Position numbers and translations under genes: made by a program | Shown: piece by piece, positions 1 to 8,834 of the stretch | How positions within the stretch are numbered: position 1 is the first letter of the stretch | Layout: the number at the start of each line of letters is the position of its first letter | Assembly (NCBI GenBank): GCA_036733345.1 | Contig: DAINAR010000007.1 | Span: 1 to 64,000, forward strand | DNA from: JAFGMQ01 sp036733345 | Lineage (GTDB): Bacteria > Desulfobacterota > DSM-4660 > Desulfatiglandales > Desulfatiglandaceae | Reading direction: 5' to 3' | Length of the DNA: 64,000 bases | The notes under the pieces: generated by a model | Database searches by the model: none | Told to the model about the DNA's origin: nothing | The model's input: only the letters and a program-made list of their open reading frames with translations

Positions 1-627
1 CTGACTTTTAAGCATGCCCACCGGTAGATGCTTGTTTATATTAAATAAATAATTAACTTTTTTAACTTGTCAAGAGATCATCTGAAAGTTTTTTTCTGAC
101 ACATGGAATAATAGAAATCACTGCATTAACAATATGATATCCTTCAATGTTGAACACGACTTGTTTCCCAATAAATACAAAAAAACCCTTGCGGATCTGA
201 TAGGAAAATTAACTTGCAGTGCTCCTTGAATCGTAAAATATTATCCACAGAAGATATGTCAGTGATGAGAAAATATATTAATCAGCATTTAAGACATTTA
301 TCAGCCTGGAAAAAATAAGATACCCCGCCGCAGAGCAGCGGGGTATCTTAAAAAGCATTGAACGCCCCAAGGGGCGGGGACTTGTCTGCCTGAGGCAGGA
401 TCGAACCCTCGTCCGCCTCTGGCGGATTCAAAGGGTGAGTCTGGTTTAAATGCCAAATGGGAATGCGAATTTGGTTAACAATCCTATATGTTGTATTTTG
501 ATTTAGTGTATAGTAAATTAGCGTCTGTGATGGCGAACATATGTTTCCGGGTAAAAATGCCTATAATTGTCTAACCTCATTTTTGAATAGATAAGAAGCA
601 TATAGTAAAAAATGAATTGAATATTTA
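1..627. other. Intergenic stretch at the window edge
   Basis: No convincing gene is visible. The stretch is AT-rich up to about 300. It then holds a GC-rich palindromic repeat (320-430, listed separately) and more AT-rich sequence up to a small Cys-rich ORF. A weak hairpin with AAGCAT/ATGCTT arms lies near the left edge (about 10-34). It could be the end of a transcription unit outside the window, but this is not supported further. Confidence 0.5.
320..430 (+). repeat. Palindromic repeat family A, copy 1 (intergenic)
   Basis: This is a composite of three hairpins. The first has ATACCCCGC/GCGGGGTAT arms (about 320-347). The second is the perfect 14-bp palindrome CGCCCCAAGGGGCG at 363-376. The third has CCGCC/GGCGG arms (about 413-425). 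The core AAAGCATTGAACGCCCC recurs at 8,654-8,720, and in reverse orientation inside a coding sequence at 61,173-61,268. The third hairpin is shared with the 61 kb copy but not with the 8.6 kb copy. The organisation resembles REP/BIME-type elements. No transposase is adjacent. Confidence 0.8.
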
Positions 628-804
628 TTGTTTATATATCTTCTTACAGTTGCAGGCTTTTTCGTGACATTAAGCAAACCTTTTTGTTCCCGGTGCATGA
701 ATTTTGCCTGCCCGTTAAACAGGGTTAAATATGAAATTCGCAGAGGTTTTTTTGAGCTTAATCCAGAAATTGCAAAGGCATGGGCTATTGATAAACAGCA
801 TTGA
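628..804 (+). CDS. Small Cys-rich protein or gene remnant
   Basis: A 58-codon frame can be read from TTG 628 to TGA 802-804, with an in-frame TGA upstream at 613-615. The N-terminus is hydrophobic and looks like one membrane segment. It is followed by a cluster with the pattern CSRCMNFACPLN (C-x2-C-x4-C) and a polar tail ending in AKAWAIDKQH. The Cys pattern and the composition look protein-like rather than random. No ribosome-binding site is clear, GTG 664 is an alternative start, and it could be the 3' remnant of a longer membrane protein. The next gene is on the same strand 110 bp away. Function is unknown. The call rests only on manual translation. Confidence 0.4.
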   Translation: MFIYLLTVAGFFVTLSKPFCSRCMNFACPLNRVKYEIRRGFFELNPEIAKAWAIDKQH

Positions 805-913
805 AGGGATATATTGGCGATCGATAGAGGGTTTTTTGAAAACCGGAAGGATATGTTTTTGCACTGATTCCTGATGCCCTGGGTAAATTTTATTCGTAAA
901 AGGTGTTCAAAAA

Positions 914-2575
914 TTGAACTACAATTTAAGGTCAGGTATTATAAGCAGGTACGGAGCCATAATTGTTTTTATTCTGGGGATACTTCTTCTCACCCCTAAA
1001 ATATGGAGCGAAACGAGTATAACCGGACAGGACGAGTACTGGCTTTCATTGCGAACGCCAATGGAAACTCTGGAGCATGGCTCCTGGCTGACACCCTGGG
1101 TAAACGATGAGCCTCGTCTCAAGAAGCCTCCTTTGCTCTATTGGGCTATCATGTTAACCTATAAAATTTTTGGCATTAATTTATTTGCCGCTCGAATATG
1201 GGGAGTTCTTTCGGGTGCAGGGCTTGCATTATGTTCATTTTTACTTTACAAGAAATTGTTCAAAAAAAGCGGTTTTCTTGCCGGATTAATAACACTGGCC
1301 ACAATGGCGATCGCTATTGAGGGCCACAGGGCAATGCTGGATTTGCCTCTTGCCTTTTTTACGTGCATGGCAGTGTATTTTGCTCTGAACTGGGGAGAGG
1401 CAGGCCGTTTTCGATGGATCTTATTATCAGCCGTAAGCCTCGGGCTGTCATTTATGGTAAAAGGTCCAATAGGATTAATTTTCTTTGGTGCCGCAACTTT
1501 ATCGGCCTTGACTGTTTTCAGAAAATGGGGTTTTGCCTTTTCACACCGAATGCAAATTACTGCTGCATTCATACTGCTTCTTGCCATCTGCCTGCCCTGG
1601 CCACTGGCGATGGCATATATCTGGCCGGATTACATTTCAATTTTAAAGGGAGAAATGGCTGCAAGACAACATCAGGAACTGAGTATATTAGCCCCATTAT
1701 CTGCCTTGCGCAAGGGACTCGTCCTTATTTTTCCCTGGACGATAATATTTATAGCAGCAAGTATACATTATTTGAAAAATTACAGCCAGGCCTTCACCCG
1801 TAAGGGCCTATGGCTTGTATTCTGGTTTCTGATAAGCCTGGTCCCCTGTTTTTTTATGGGTTGTTTTTCCCGTTATATGGTCCCTGTTATTCCAGCTGCA
1901 TGTGTATTATCTGCAAACTGGCTTGAAGAAGTTCCAGGAGCAATTAAGGCAATTCTGTTTCGGATATCCATATCACTGGTCGCATTTTTTACATTTCTTT
2001 TTTGTATCTTTTTTATCTGGTTCCAGAAAGGAACATTGATGGCACTGGCATGCCTTTTTGTTATCGGCATGTTGCTTTGGATTACTTTTTTAAAGAATAA
2101 CATCTGGTTGGCAACCCTGAGTGTAGGGATTTTGTTCGCTGTTCTAATTGGTGGCCTATACCCGTGTTTAGGTATAAATAAGCTGCCGGCAGAAATTGAA
2201 AAAATAGTAGGCTCGGCCAAGGTGGCTTCCTATAACAGCTCACAGCCTGCCATGTTATCAATCCGCTTAAAGCGGAGCGTTAAGAGAGTTCGTTCATTCA
2301 GTACAGGTGACGTCAGCCTGCTCCGTAAGTTTGACGGTTTTCTTTTTGTAAGGGAAACCGAGGCAGAGGATTTTGAATCACTCGCAGGCAAACTCGGTAT
2401 TACCTTTAATAAAGATGGATGTTTCAGGACGTTCTGGTCAAGAAAGACATGGATCCGTTTCATACGTGAAGATGCTGAATGGGATGACTGGAAAAAGGCG
2501 ATTAATTTGCGTTCTCTGGCTGATCTTAGACCGGGCATCTGTTATTATCGCCTGTGCCCCGGACCGTCATCTTGA
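914..2575 (+). CDS. GT39/ArnT-like membrane glycosyltransferase
   Basis: A polytopic inner-membrane protein of 553 aa. It begins with one membrane helix, followed by a periplasmic loop carrying GQDEYW and RLKKPPLLYW. These match the acidic DE and KPPLYW signatures of the ArnT/PMT (GT39) family, which transfers a sugar from a polyprenyl-phosphate donor to lipid A or another envelope acceptor. About ten more hydrophobic segments follow, then a soluble C-terminal part from about residue 430. The start is TTG at 914, preceded by AAAGGTG. It is the first gene of a five-gene + strand cluster. A GT2 enzyme of the type that makes polyprenyl-phosphate sugars and a LAB_N protein lie downstream, which supports a role in modifying lipid A or a surface glycan. 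The sugar and acceptor cannot be told. Confidence 0.82.
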   Translation: MNYNLRSGIISRYGAIIVFILGILLLTPKIWSETSITGQDEYWLSLRTPMETLEHGSWLTPWVNDEPRLKKPPLLYWAIMLTYKIFGINLFAARIWGVLSGAGLALCSFLLYKKLFKKSGFLAGLITLATMAIAIEGHRAMLDLPLAFFTCMAVYFALNWGEAGRFRWILLSAVSLGLSFMVKGPIGLIFFGAATLSALTVFRKWGFAFSHRMQITAAFILLLAICLPWPLAMAYIWPDYISILKGEMAARQHQELSILAPLSALRKGLVLIFPWTIIFIAASIHYLKNYSQAFTRKGLWLVFWFLISLVPCFFMGCFSRYMVPVIPAACVLSANWLEEVPGAIKAILFRISISLVAFFTFLFCIFFIWFQKGTLMALACLFVIGMLLWITFLKNNIWLATLSVGILFAVLIGGLYPCLGINKLPAEIEKIVGSAKVASYNSSQPAMLSIRLKRSVKRVRSFSTGDVSLLRKFDGFLFVRETEAEDFESLAGKLGITFNKDGCFRTFWSRKTWIRFIREDAEWDDWKKAINLRSLADLRPGICYYRLCPGPSS

Positions 2576-2583
2576 AGGTTGTC

Positions 2584-3753
2584 ATGGATAAACGCTCTGT
2601 TGTTTTCCTTTTTATTATTACCCTGCTACTGCATGTCTTACCCATATGGCGGCATTACTCTGACTGTAATCGATCATCTTCTACTTTTGCTGTAAATTCA
2701 GTATCAATGGCGGTGAATGATTCTATGCCGATGATGTTCAAAGAGTTTATTAATCCAGATCCTGTGTCGGAGATGGTTCATGTGAGCTCAATATGTGAAC
2801 TTCGGAATGGAGGCCTTGCCGCTGTATGGTATGGCGGCACTAGAGAAGGTTCAAAAGATACAGCGATTTTTTTATCAACCTCTGGCGCTGATAATAAGAC
2901 AACATGGAGTAAGCCTGAAGTAGTTGTTGATAGAAAGTCCGCTTCCCAGGAACTCAACAGGTATGTTAAGAAAATCGGAAATTCGATTATTTTCATGGAT
3001 TCTGAAGATCGTCTATGGCTGGTTTACGTTACAATAGCATTCGGCGGTTGGTCAGGAAGTTCTCTCAATTTTAAGATTTCGTACGATGGAGGCATTAACT
3101 GGACTAATAGTCAAAGAATTAACCTGAGCCCTTTTTTTAATGTCAGTGAACTGGTGAGAAATAATCCTGTTTTTCTCGATAATGACGGTTTTGTTATTCC
3201 CATCTATCATGAGTGCCTTGGAAGGTTTCCGGAGATACTCTGGGTTAGAAATGGAAATAAGGAAAATGAGTTTCATTTCAGAAAAACCAGAATGGCGGGA
3301 GGACGGTCATTCATACAGCCCTCCATCGTTGCTTATGAGCCATATTTGGCCACGGCTTTTTACAGGAATCTGTCTTCTGACAGGAAAATAGCAATTTCGA
3401 CCACAAGGGATGCCGGACATACATGGTCTGAACCACAAAACTTAAAACTGCCTAATCCTGATTCAGGGATTAATGCTGTCCATCTATCTAATGGACTTAT
3501 TCTAATGGCTTTTAACGATAGCAGGGAAAACAGGGAAAACCTTTCTCTTGCAATATCGGATGACAGCGGCCACAACTGGAGGCATATTTCAACAATTGAA
3601 AATACACAGGGAGAAGAATTTTCATATCCTTATATGATACAAACCAGCGATAAAATCATTCATCTGGTTTATACGTGGCAAAGACGGCATATCAAACACC
3701 TGGCCTTTAATGAGCCGTGGATAGATATGCAAATAAAAGGAACCAAGAGATGA
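2584..3753 (+). CDS. Exo-sialidase-like BNR-repeat protein
   Basis: A 389-aa protein with an N-terminal hydrophobic segment (about residues 5-21), probably a signal peptide or membrane anchor. It has several Asp-box motifs (S-x-D-x-G-x-x-W), including SYDGGINW, TRDAGHTW and SDDSGHNW, which mark a six-bladed BNR/sialidase propeller (BNR_2 type). The WYGG-R motif near residues 80-86 may be part of the Arg triad. ATG 2584 is chosen because GAAGG lies six bases upstream; a GTG at 2554 would overlap the preceding gene. Many proteins of this fold are not true sialidases, so a glycan-trimming or glycan-binding role in the periplasm is an inference from the fold and the surrounding glycosyltransferases. 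Confidence 0.75.
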   Translation: MDKRSVVFLFIITLLLHVLPIWRHYSDCNRSSSTFAVNSVSMAVNDSMPMMFKEFINPDPVSEMVHVSSICELRNGGLAAVWYGGTREGSKDTAIFLSTSGADNKTTWSKPEVVVDRKSASQELNRYVKKIGNSIIFMDSEDRLWLVYVTIAFGGWSGSSLNFKISYDGGINWTNSQRINLSPFFNVSELVRNNPVFLDNDGFVIPIYHECLGRFPEILWVRNGNKENEFHFRKTRMAGGRSFIQPSIVAYEPYLATAFYRNLSSDRKIAISTTRDAGHTWSEPQNLKLPNPDSGINAVHLSNGLILMAFNDSRENRENLSLAISDDSGHNWRHISTIENTQGEEFSYPYMIQTSDKIIHLVYTWQRRHIKHLAFNEPWIDMQIKGTKR

Positions 3754-4355
3754 ATCCCTTTGCTTACACCTTTTTTTGTTCATTTCTTCTTGTTGTTTTT
3801 ATCCTGCAATCTATATCAAAAAAAATATTTTCATCAGATACAAGAAGCTGTAGATCAATATTTATTATCTTTTTAATTTCAGCATTGATAACAGTAATCC
3901 CGCTACGGGGTTTGTCATTTGCCAGATGGGTTTTCAGCATTAACGCAAACTTTTGTATTCCTTTTACAGCCATTTTGTGCTCCAAGGTATTTGAAAATTC
4001 CTCTGGCATTAAACTTCTTGACAGCAAAGCGGTTATAAGCGGCTGCATATTCTGTGTTATTACAGGGATATTATTATATCCTATGGCCCTGGGCATCGGA
4101 AGATTAGACCCCTATGCATTTGGCTGGAGCTTTTCTTTTCTCTTTGTGATATTGATGATAGTTACTTTAATGTTGATTCTTATTAAAAATCGTTTCAGCA
4201 TAGTCTTGATACTCTGCATATTAAGTTATGATGTTAAAATTATGGAATCTGTTAACCTTTGGGATTATCTTGTAGATCCGATTTTCATGATTATCTCATT
4301 CATATTTATTGTTAACCTGGTGATTAAGAAGGTGTCCAAAAAAGAGGCTGTGTAA
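3750..4355 (+). CDS. Polytopic membrane protein of unknown function
   Basis: A 201-aa, very hydrophobic protein with about six predicted membrane helices and a short Lys-rich C-terminus (VIKKVSKKEAV). I do not recognise a family. ATG 3750 overlaps the stop of the BNR gene in an ATGA arrangement, so translation is probably coupled; AAAGGAA lies upstream. An in-frame GTG at 3717 is less likely. Its place between a glycosidase-fold protein and a GT2 enzyme suggests a membrane partner in the same envelope pathway, possibly a flippase-like or small-multidrug-resistance-like role. That is inference only. Confidence 0.65.
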   Translation: MNPFAYTFFCSFLLVVFILQSISKKIFSSDTRSCRSIFIIFLISALITVIPLRGLSFARWVFSINANFCIPFTAILCSKVFENSSGIKLLDSKAVISGCIFCVITGILLYPMALGIGRLDPYAFGWSFSFLFVILMIVTLMLILIKNRFSIVLILCILSYDVKIMESVNLWDYLVDPIFMIISFIFIVNLVIKKVSKKEAV

Positions 4356-4368
4356 CAGGCCAAGGACA

Positions 4369-5172
4369 GTGATAATGGAAAAAGAATATCATGGCGGCTG
4401 TTCATCAAGGCCTGACAGTCCGGAGGAATCCAATCATATGGATATGGAATTGTCAGTAGTTGTACCTGTTCTGAACGAAGAGGATAATATCGCTCCATTG
4501 ATATCAGAGATCCGCTCTTCTCTTGACGGAGTCTTCAATTATGAGGTCATTTATGTTGATGACGGAAGCGATGATGAAACGCCGCAAAGATTAGCCCGAA
4601 CAGCAAAGGATTTTAATCGTCTTCGGATTGTCAGGCATAAAAATACATGCGGACAAAGTACTGCTGTCCTGACAGGCGTCAGGGCTGCCAGGGCACCGTG
4701 GATTGCAACGCTGGATGGGGACGGTCAGAATAATCCTGCGGATATTTTAAGGCTATGGAAGCGTGTTTATGAAGAGCCCATTCAGGATACAAAAGGTGGA
4801 CTTCTTGTGATAGGGCATCGCCTTAAACGACGTGATAACTGGCTTAAACGCTGGTCTTCGAAAATTGCCAATTCTGTAAGGGCTCGCTTGTTGAAGGACG
4901 ATACGCCTGATACAGGCAGCGGTTTGAAACTATTCGGCCGTGAAACCTTTCTTCAAATCCCCTATTTCGATCATATGCACAGGTTTCTGCCCGCACTGTT
5001 TATGCGCAACGGAGGCAGGGTAATTTCGGTTGCGGTCAGTCACCGTGAACGAAAACGCGGAAAATCAAAATACGGCCTTCATGATCGCCTGTGGGTAGGC
5101 ATCGTGGATATCGTTGGTGTTATGTGGTTGCAGCGAAGGGTTAAAAGGCCGGTTCTGGAAAGAAAGGAATAG
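4369..5172 (+). CDS. GT2 glycosyltransferase, dolichol/undecaprenyl-phosphate type
   Basis: A 267-aa GT-A fold enzyme. ELSVVVPVLNEEDNI at about residues 24-38, YVDDGSDD and TLDGDGQNNP are the donor- and metal-binding signatures of DPM1/ArnC-type enzymes, which load a sugar onto polyprenyl phosphate. The C-terminus lacks long membrane helices, unlike ArnC. HRERKRGKSKYGLHDR near residue 225 is the basic motif typical of this family. The start may be GTG 4369 or ATG 4375, both preceded by AAGGA. A later ATG at 4438 would remove the N-terminal extension. The likely role is to supply the lipid-linked donor used by the GT39 enzyme encoded at 914. Confidence 0.85.
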   Translation: MIMEKEYHGGCSSRPDSPEESNHMDMELSVVVPVLNEEDNIAPLISEIRSSLDGVFNYEVIYVDDGSDDETPQRLARTAKDFNRLRIVRHKNTCGQSTAVLTGVRAARAPWIATLDGDGQNNPADILRLWKRVYEEPIQDTKGGLLVIGHRLKRRDNWLKRWSSKIANSVRARLLKDDTPDTGSGLKLFGRETFLQIPYFDHMHRFLPALFMRNGGRVISVAVSHRERKRGKSKYGLHDRLWVGIVDIVGVMWLQRRVKRPVLERKE

Positions 5173-5180
5173 AAAAAGAA

Positions 5181-5462
5181 ATGTCCAAGCACGATGTTTG
5201 GCTGATAGTTGGTTTTGCAGGTCAGGCCATGTTTTCCATGAGGTTTATTATTCAATGGCTGAAGAGCGAGCGTATGAAAAAAAGTGTTATTCCCATCGCA
5301 TTCTGGTATTTCAGTGTGGCAGGCGGGGCAGCTCTGCTTTTATATGCGATTCATCGCAAAGACCCTGTGTTCATTGTTGGCCAGGGGGCCGGGCTGTTCA
5401 TTTATGCCAGAAATCTGTATTTTATATTCATGGACAAAAAAAAAGCACAAACAGTCGAATGA
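5181..5462 (+). CDS. LAB_N (lipid A biosynthesis N-terminal domain) membrane protein
   Basis: A 93-aa protein that is almost entirely one LAB_N domain, with three membrane helices. Motifs include FSMRFIIQWLKSE, IPIAFWYFS and GQGAGLFIYARNL. The domain occurs alone or fused in front of glycosyltransferases in Gram-negative bacteria. It starts eight bases after the GT2 stop, so the two are probably translated together. GT2, LAB_N and GT39 genes commonly cluster, and here the domain most likely works with the polyprenyl-phosphate sugar pathway. Its biochemical activity is unknown. Confidence 0.85.
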   Translation: MSKHDVWLIVGFAGQAMFSMRFIIQWLKSERMKKSVIPIAFWYFSVAGGAALLLYAIHRKDPVFIVGQGAGLFIYARNLYFIFMDKKKAQTVE

Positions 5463-5825
5463 CCCGACTTCAGCTGCAGTTCGAGTGTATATGAACCCGT
5501 CAATCCTCGAGTAATTCTATAAAGGCAAGATTCCGGGAATATGTCATTTCGATTACTTCGCTATAGTCATCCAGAACAATATGCCGGGCTGTAATAGCTT
5601 GAGAGTGTCGTTGTCAATCAATCTGCGGCGTGAGGGTAAGATTAACTTATTGATGTATGGAGTTTAGCGGGATGCAAAGATTTCCCGCCCAGCGAAGCGA
5701 GGGCGTCGAAATTTCATCAGCCCCCTGGCGGTGACAAAAAATACGACTGAGGATATCATTAGAAATGACGCTTTGTAGATCTCTCTTAACAGGTCTTTAA
5801 TCTTTAACAGACTAAATAAACGGAA
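5463..5825. other. Intergenic region with a GC-rich hairpin
   Basis: There is no gene here. A hairpin with GCGGGA/TCCCGC arms sits at 5,667-5,688, followed by a short GC-rich patch (to about 5,735) that contrasts with the AT-rich surroundings. It may be another remnant of a palindromic repeat. The AT-rich 80 bases before 5,826 probably hold the promoter of the downstream exonuclease gene, but no clear -35/-10 pair stands out. Confidence 0.4.
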
Positions 5826-7808
5826 ATGAATCAAGGTAAAATAATAGAATATATTGAGCACGATAAATTTCATTGCACCCTCTGTTTACAGGATAAGGGC
5901 AATAAACTCCATCTTCTGACGCCTTCTAACAAGGAGGTTAATCTTTCAGCAAAAAGGGCGTTACTTATTTCACAGTCTGCCGTTGATACTCAAAAACCCA
6001 GAGAAGAATTACTGGAAAAATTAAAGCAAATAGAAGAATCAAGAGACGATCTGAAAAAGGGAGTTGATGTCAAAGAACTCTCAGAACTCGTAAGGGACGA
6101 AGAGGAGAGTTTCGATAATAGGTACCTTGCTCAATTAGTTTTTGGGGAATATGTTACGGACGATCATATCTCTGCGCTTGTTCGGGCATTGTTTGAAGAC
6201 CGGCTGTATTTTAGAATGAGAGATGGTCGTTTTATAGCCAACACCTCTGAACATATCGAAAAAACTATCAAGAATAGAGAAGAAGAAGCATTAAGGGAGG
6301 AGAAGCTCATTCAAGGAAGCTTATGGCTGAAGTCCCTGCAGCAGGGGACAAACACATTCGCTCCATCCAGTAAGAGGGAAATTATTGATTTACTCATTCA
6401 GATGGCCCTTTATGGCACTGATGCACCTGATTTCAAATATGGTAAAGAACTTTTAGCCAGGGCTGGCATTTTTGACATCCGGGAAAGCAGGAATCTTTTA
6501 ATCTCGATGGGCGTCTGGGAAGAGGATGAAAATATCGACCTGATCAGGTTGGGAATTCCAATTGCTTTCACCAGGGAACAACTTAAAGAATCAGCCTCAC
6601 TGGCTTCAGAGATAACCAAGACCCTCGAAGGTCGCGAAGATTTGAGGAAGTTGCCCTCCATAACAATAGATGGACCTTTTACCCGTGATTATGACGATGC
6701 CATAAGCCTTGAAATGGTTGGAGATAACTTGCAGCTCGGCATCCATATTTCCGATGTTTCATCTGTCATTCCAGTGGACAGCCTTACAAACAGAGAGGCT
6801 TCAGAAAGGGCCTCCTCTCATTATTTTCCCGGCAGGGAAATACCCATGATTCCTCCAAGCCTCTCTGAAAATCGCCTGAGCCTTATAAAGGACCATGACC
6901 GGCCGGCCCTTTCCCTTTTTATACGTTTTGATAAAAATATAAAGCTCCTTGATTACAGATTTACGCAAAGTCTTATCCGGGTTAAGCGTCAGTTGACTTA
7001 TGATGAGGTAAACGATTCAATGCCAGATGAACCCATGTTTCAAAAGATGCATGAGATAAGCAGTTCATTGCTAAGGGATAGAATGAATAGAGGGGCGATA
7101 AGCCTTTCTTTGCCTGAACTGAATATCAGGATTAACGCTGAATCATCCTTATCCTTGAAATTGATTGAACAGGATACCCCATCCAGAAAAATTGTAGCCG
7201 AGTTAATGATATTGTATAATTATCTGGCAGCTAAATTCTGTTATGATAATATAATCCCTATTCTATTCAGGACACAACCTGAACCTAATGAAATATTGAC
7301 TGTGGATGAATCAGGTTATGTCTATTACGTATTCAGGCAGCGCAGAAAGCTTCGACCTCTTGCAATAGATACTTCGCCTGCTCCTCACAGTATATTAGGT
7401 TTAGAACAATATACACATGTGACCTCTCCCATAAGAAGGTACCTTGATCTTGTTGTCCAAAGACAGATGTGTGGTTTTATTTCAGGTGGTGGTTTGGTTT
7501 ATGACAAGAAGGATCTGGAAGAGATCAGGATCTCAGTGGAACCGATAATTAGAGAGATGGGAAATGTAAAACGAAAACGACTGCGGTACTGGGTTTTAAA
7601 ATTCCTGAGCCAGCATCCTGGCGAAAAGTACAAGGCTATGATACTTGAAGAATTTAAGAATAAATACCGTATTGTTTTATGTGATTTTCTGATTTTGGCT
7701 GAAATAAAGCAGAAGAGCGGTTTCATTCTTCATCTGGGTGAGGAGATCTTTATACGGGTAAAAAAGGTATCGCCCTGGGATGATTTGCTTGATCTGGATT
7801 ATGCTTGA
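5826..7808 (+). CDS. RNase II/R (RNB-domain) 3'-5' exoribonuclease
   Basis: A 660-aa cytosolic exoribonuclease. The catalytic RNB domain begins near residue 275 with TIDGPFTRDYDDAISLE, which supplies the acidic metal-binding cluster, and continues to the signature THVTSPIRRYLDLVVQRQ near residue 535. The N-terminal 270 residues include a region rich in charged helices (EELLEKLKQIEESRDDLKK) in place of the two clear cold-shock domains of E. coli RNase R. A short C-terminal region may be an S1-like OB fold. At 660 aa it is closer to RNase II than to RNase R, which is over 800 aa. It stands alone, with the next gene convergent only three bases away. Confidence 0.9.
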   Translation: MNQGKIIEYIEHDKFHCTLCLQDKGNKLHLLTPSNKEVNLSAKRALLISQSAVDTQKPREELLEKLKQIEESRDDLKKGVDVKELSELVRDEEESFDNRYLAQLVFGEYVTDDHISALVRALFEDRLYFRMRDGRFIANTSEHIEKTIKNREEEALREEKLIQGSLWLKSLQQGTNTFAPSSKREIIDLLIQMALYGTDAPDFKYGKELLARAGIFDIRESRNLLISMGVWEEDENIDLIRLGIPIAFTREQLKESASLASEITKTLEGREDLRKLPSITIDGPFTRDYDDAISLEMVGDNLQLGIHISDVSSVIPVDSLTNREASERASSHYFPGREIPMIPPSLSENRLSLIKDHDRPALSLFIRFDKNIKLLDYRFTQSLIRVKRQLTYDEVNDSMPDEPMFQKMHEISSSLLRDRMNRGAISLSLPELNIRINAESSLSLKLIEQDTPSRKIVAELMILYNYLAAKFCYDNIIPILFRTQPEPNEILTVDESGYVYYVFRQRRKLRPLAIDTSPAPHSILGLEQYTHVTSPIRRYLDLVVQRQMCGFISGGGLVYDKKDLEEIRISVEPIIREMGNVKRKRLRYWVLKFLSQHPGEKYKAMILEEFKNKYRIVLCDFLILAEIKQKSGFILHLGEEIFIRVKKVSPWDDLLDLDYA

Positions 7809-7811
7809 GCA

Positions 7812-8618
7812 TCATGATGTCTTCGTTGTTTCAAAAACCTTTTCAAGGATCAAATCACCGGACCGGTTATAGACAAGGACCTTTATGGAGGAAGGTGATA
7901 TATTGGCTGTTTCGAAGAAATATCTTCCCCGAATTTTCTTGAAATATTTGATTATAAATAACTGGCCTTGTTTATAATTAACAGGAATTCCCTCCCTGAT
8001 CGCCACTTTTGGACTGGACCAGAACCTTTGACTTTCCTGATCATCCTTGACAGCAATTATATGTACATAACCGCTGACGGCTTCTTTGCTCGAAACTGTA
8101 TTGGACAGTTTGAAGTCCACCGTTAACTCTGCGCCCTCCTGCTTAAAGGAAAAATCATTTATGTCCACAATATTCCCTTGAGATACAGCCTCTACAGCCT
8201 CAATTGTTTCTATCTTTTGAGGGGTTTCAATCGTTTTGCCGGGATCTATATCAGAAGAAGGCTCAGGCGGCTCAAGCTCTTTATCATTTCCGGATTCGAT
8301 CTTATTAATATAGTCTTTTAAGAATGCAAGATGCTGATTGGATCGATAAAGTTCTTTTTCTATTTCCTCAGCTTCCTTCATCAGGCGCTGTAACTGATCA
8401 GATTGAAGTCTATTTTTGTGGGCTTCTGAAAAATATTTATTAATCAAAATAATAGAAGCAATTATATAAAGAATAAAGAATAAGGAAGCCCAGAAGAGAA
8501 AGCGGTAGGAGAGTTTGAAGCTGCGAATTGTTCCCACGCCTCTCATTATCATCACTGTCAGTTGGGATGAATAGGGGGGCGCCTTTTTGTCAAGTGTGGT
8601 TTTGTCTTTATGGAACAA
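7812..8618 (-). CDS. Membrane-anchored coiled-coil protein of unknown function
   Basis: A 268-aa protein with a short cytosolic N-terminus and one membrane helix (FLFWASLFFILYIIASIILI, about residues 43-62). A coiled coil of about 45 residues rich in Glu, Lys and Leu follows, then a Pro/Glu linker and a C-terminal beta-rich domain with QRFWSSPKVAIREGIPVNY. The topology is bitopic with a periplasmic domain. The start is TTG 8618, preceded by GGGGAG at a good distance; the later ATG at 8,552 has no site. The family is not recognised, although similar short anchored proteins are common in Desulfobacterota. It is convergent with the exonuclease gene. Confidence 0.7.
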   Translation of the reverse strand: MFHKDKTTLDKKAPPYSSQLTVMIMRGVGTIRSFKLSYRFLFWASLFFILYIIASIILINKYFSEAHKNRLQSDQLQRLMKEAEEIEKELYRSNQHLAFLKDYINKIESGNDKELEPPEPSSDIDPGKTIETPQKIETIEAVEAVSQGNIVDINDFSFKQEGAELTVDFKLSNTVSSKEAVSGYVHIIAVKDDQESQRFWSSPKVAIREGIPVNYKQGQLFIIKYFKKIRGRYFFETANISPSSIKVLVYNRSGDLILEKVFETTKTS

Positions 8619-8653
8619 AATCCATCTCCCCGGGATTTTAAATTACCTAATGA

Positions 8654-8720
8654 ACTACCACGATGCAGAGCAGCGGGGTATCTTGAAAAGCATTGAACGC
8701 CCCAAGGGGCGGGGATACTT
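8654..8720 (+). repeat. Palindromic repeat family A, copy 2
   Basis: It shares GCAGAGCAGCGGGGTATCTT and the palindrome CGCCCCAAGGGGCG (about 8,698-8,711) with copies at 320 and 61,173. The left arm of hairpin 1 is degraded here (CTACCACGATG in place of TACCCCGCCG). The third hairpin of the other copies is replaced by a different block of GGCGGG/CCCGCC hairpins (about 8,736-8,770). This suggests modular exchange of hairpin units. Confidence 0.75.
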
Positions 8721-8780
8721 GTACGCCGTGTTTATGGCGGGTTTACCCGCCAGTCTTTGTGGCGGGCTTGTCTGCCCTTT

Positions 8781-8834
8781 ATCAGCCTTTTACCAGCCTT
8801 TTACCAGCCTTTGGCTGGTTGGCTGGTTGGCTGG
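8781..8834 (+). repeat. Short tandem repeats forming a CCAGCC/GGCTGG hairpin
   Basis: Copies of an 11-base unit TTTTACCAGCC are followed by three copies of GGCTGGTT in the opposite sense. The centre is CCAGCC-TTT-GGCTGG at 8,804-8,818. Tandem units on both arms allow several alternative pairings of different length. This is typical of a site that expands by slippage or of a hairpin array. No gene reads through it. Confidence 0.7.
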
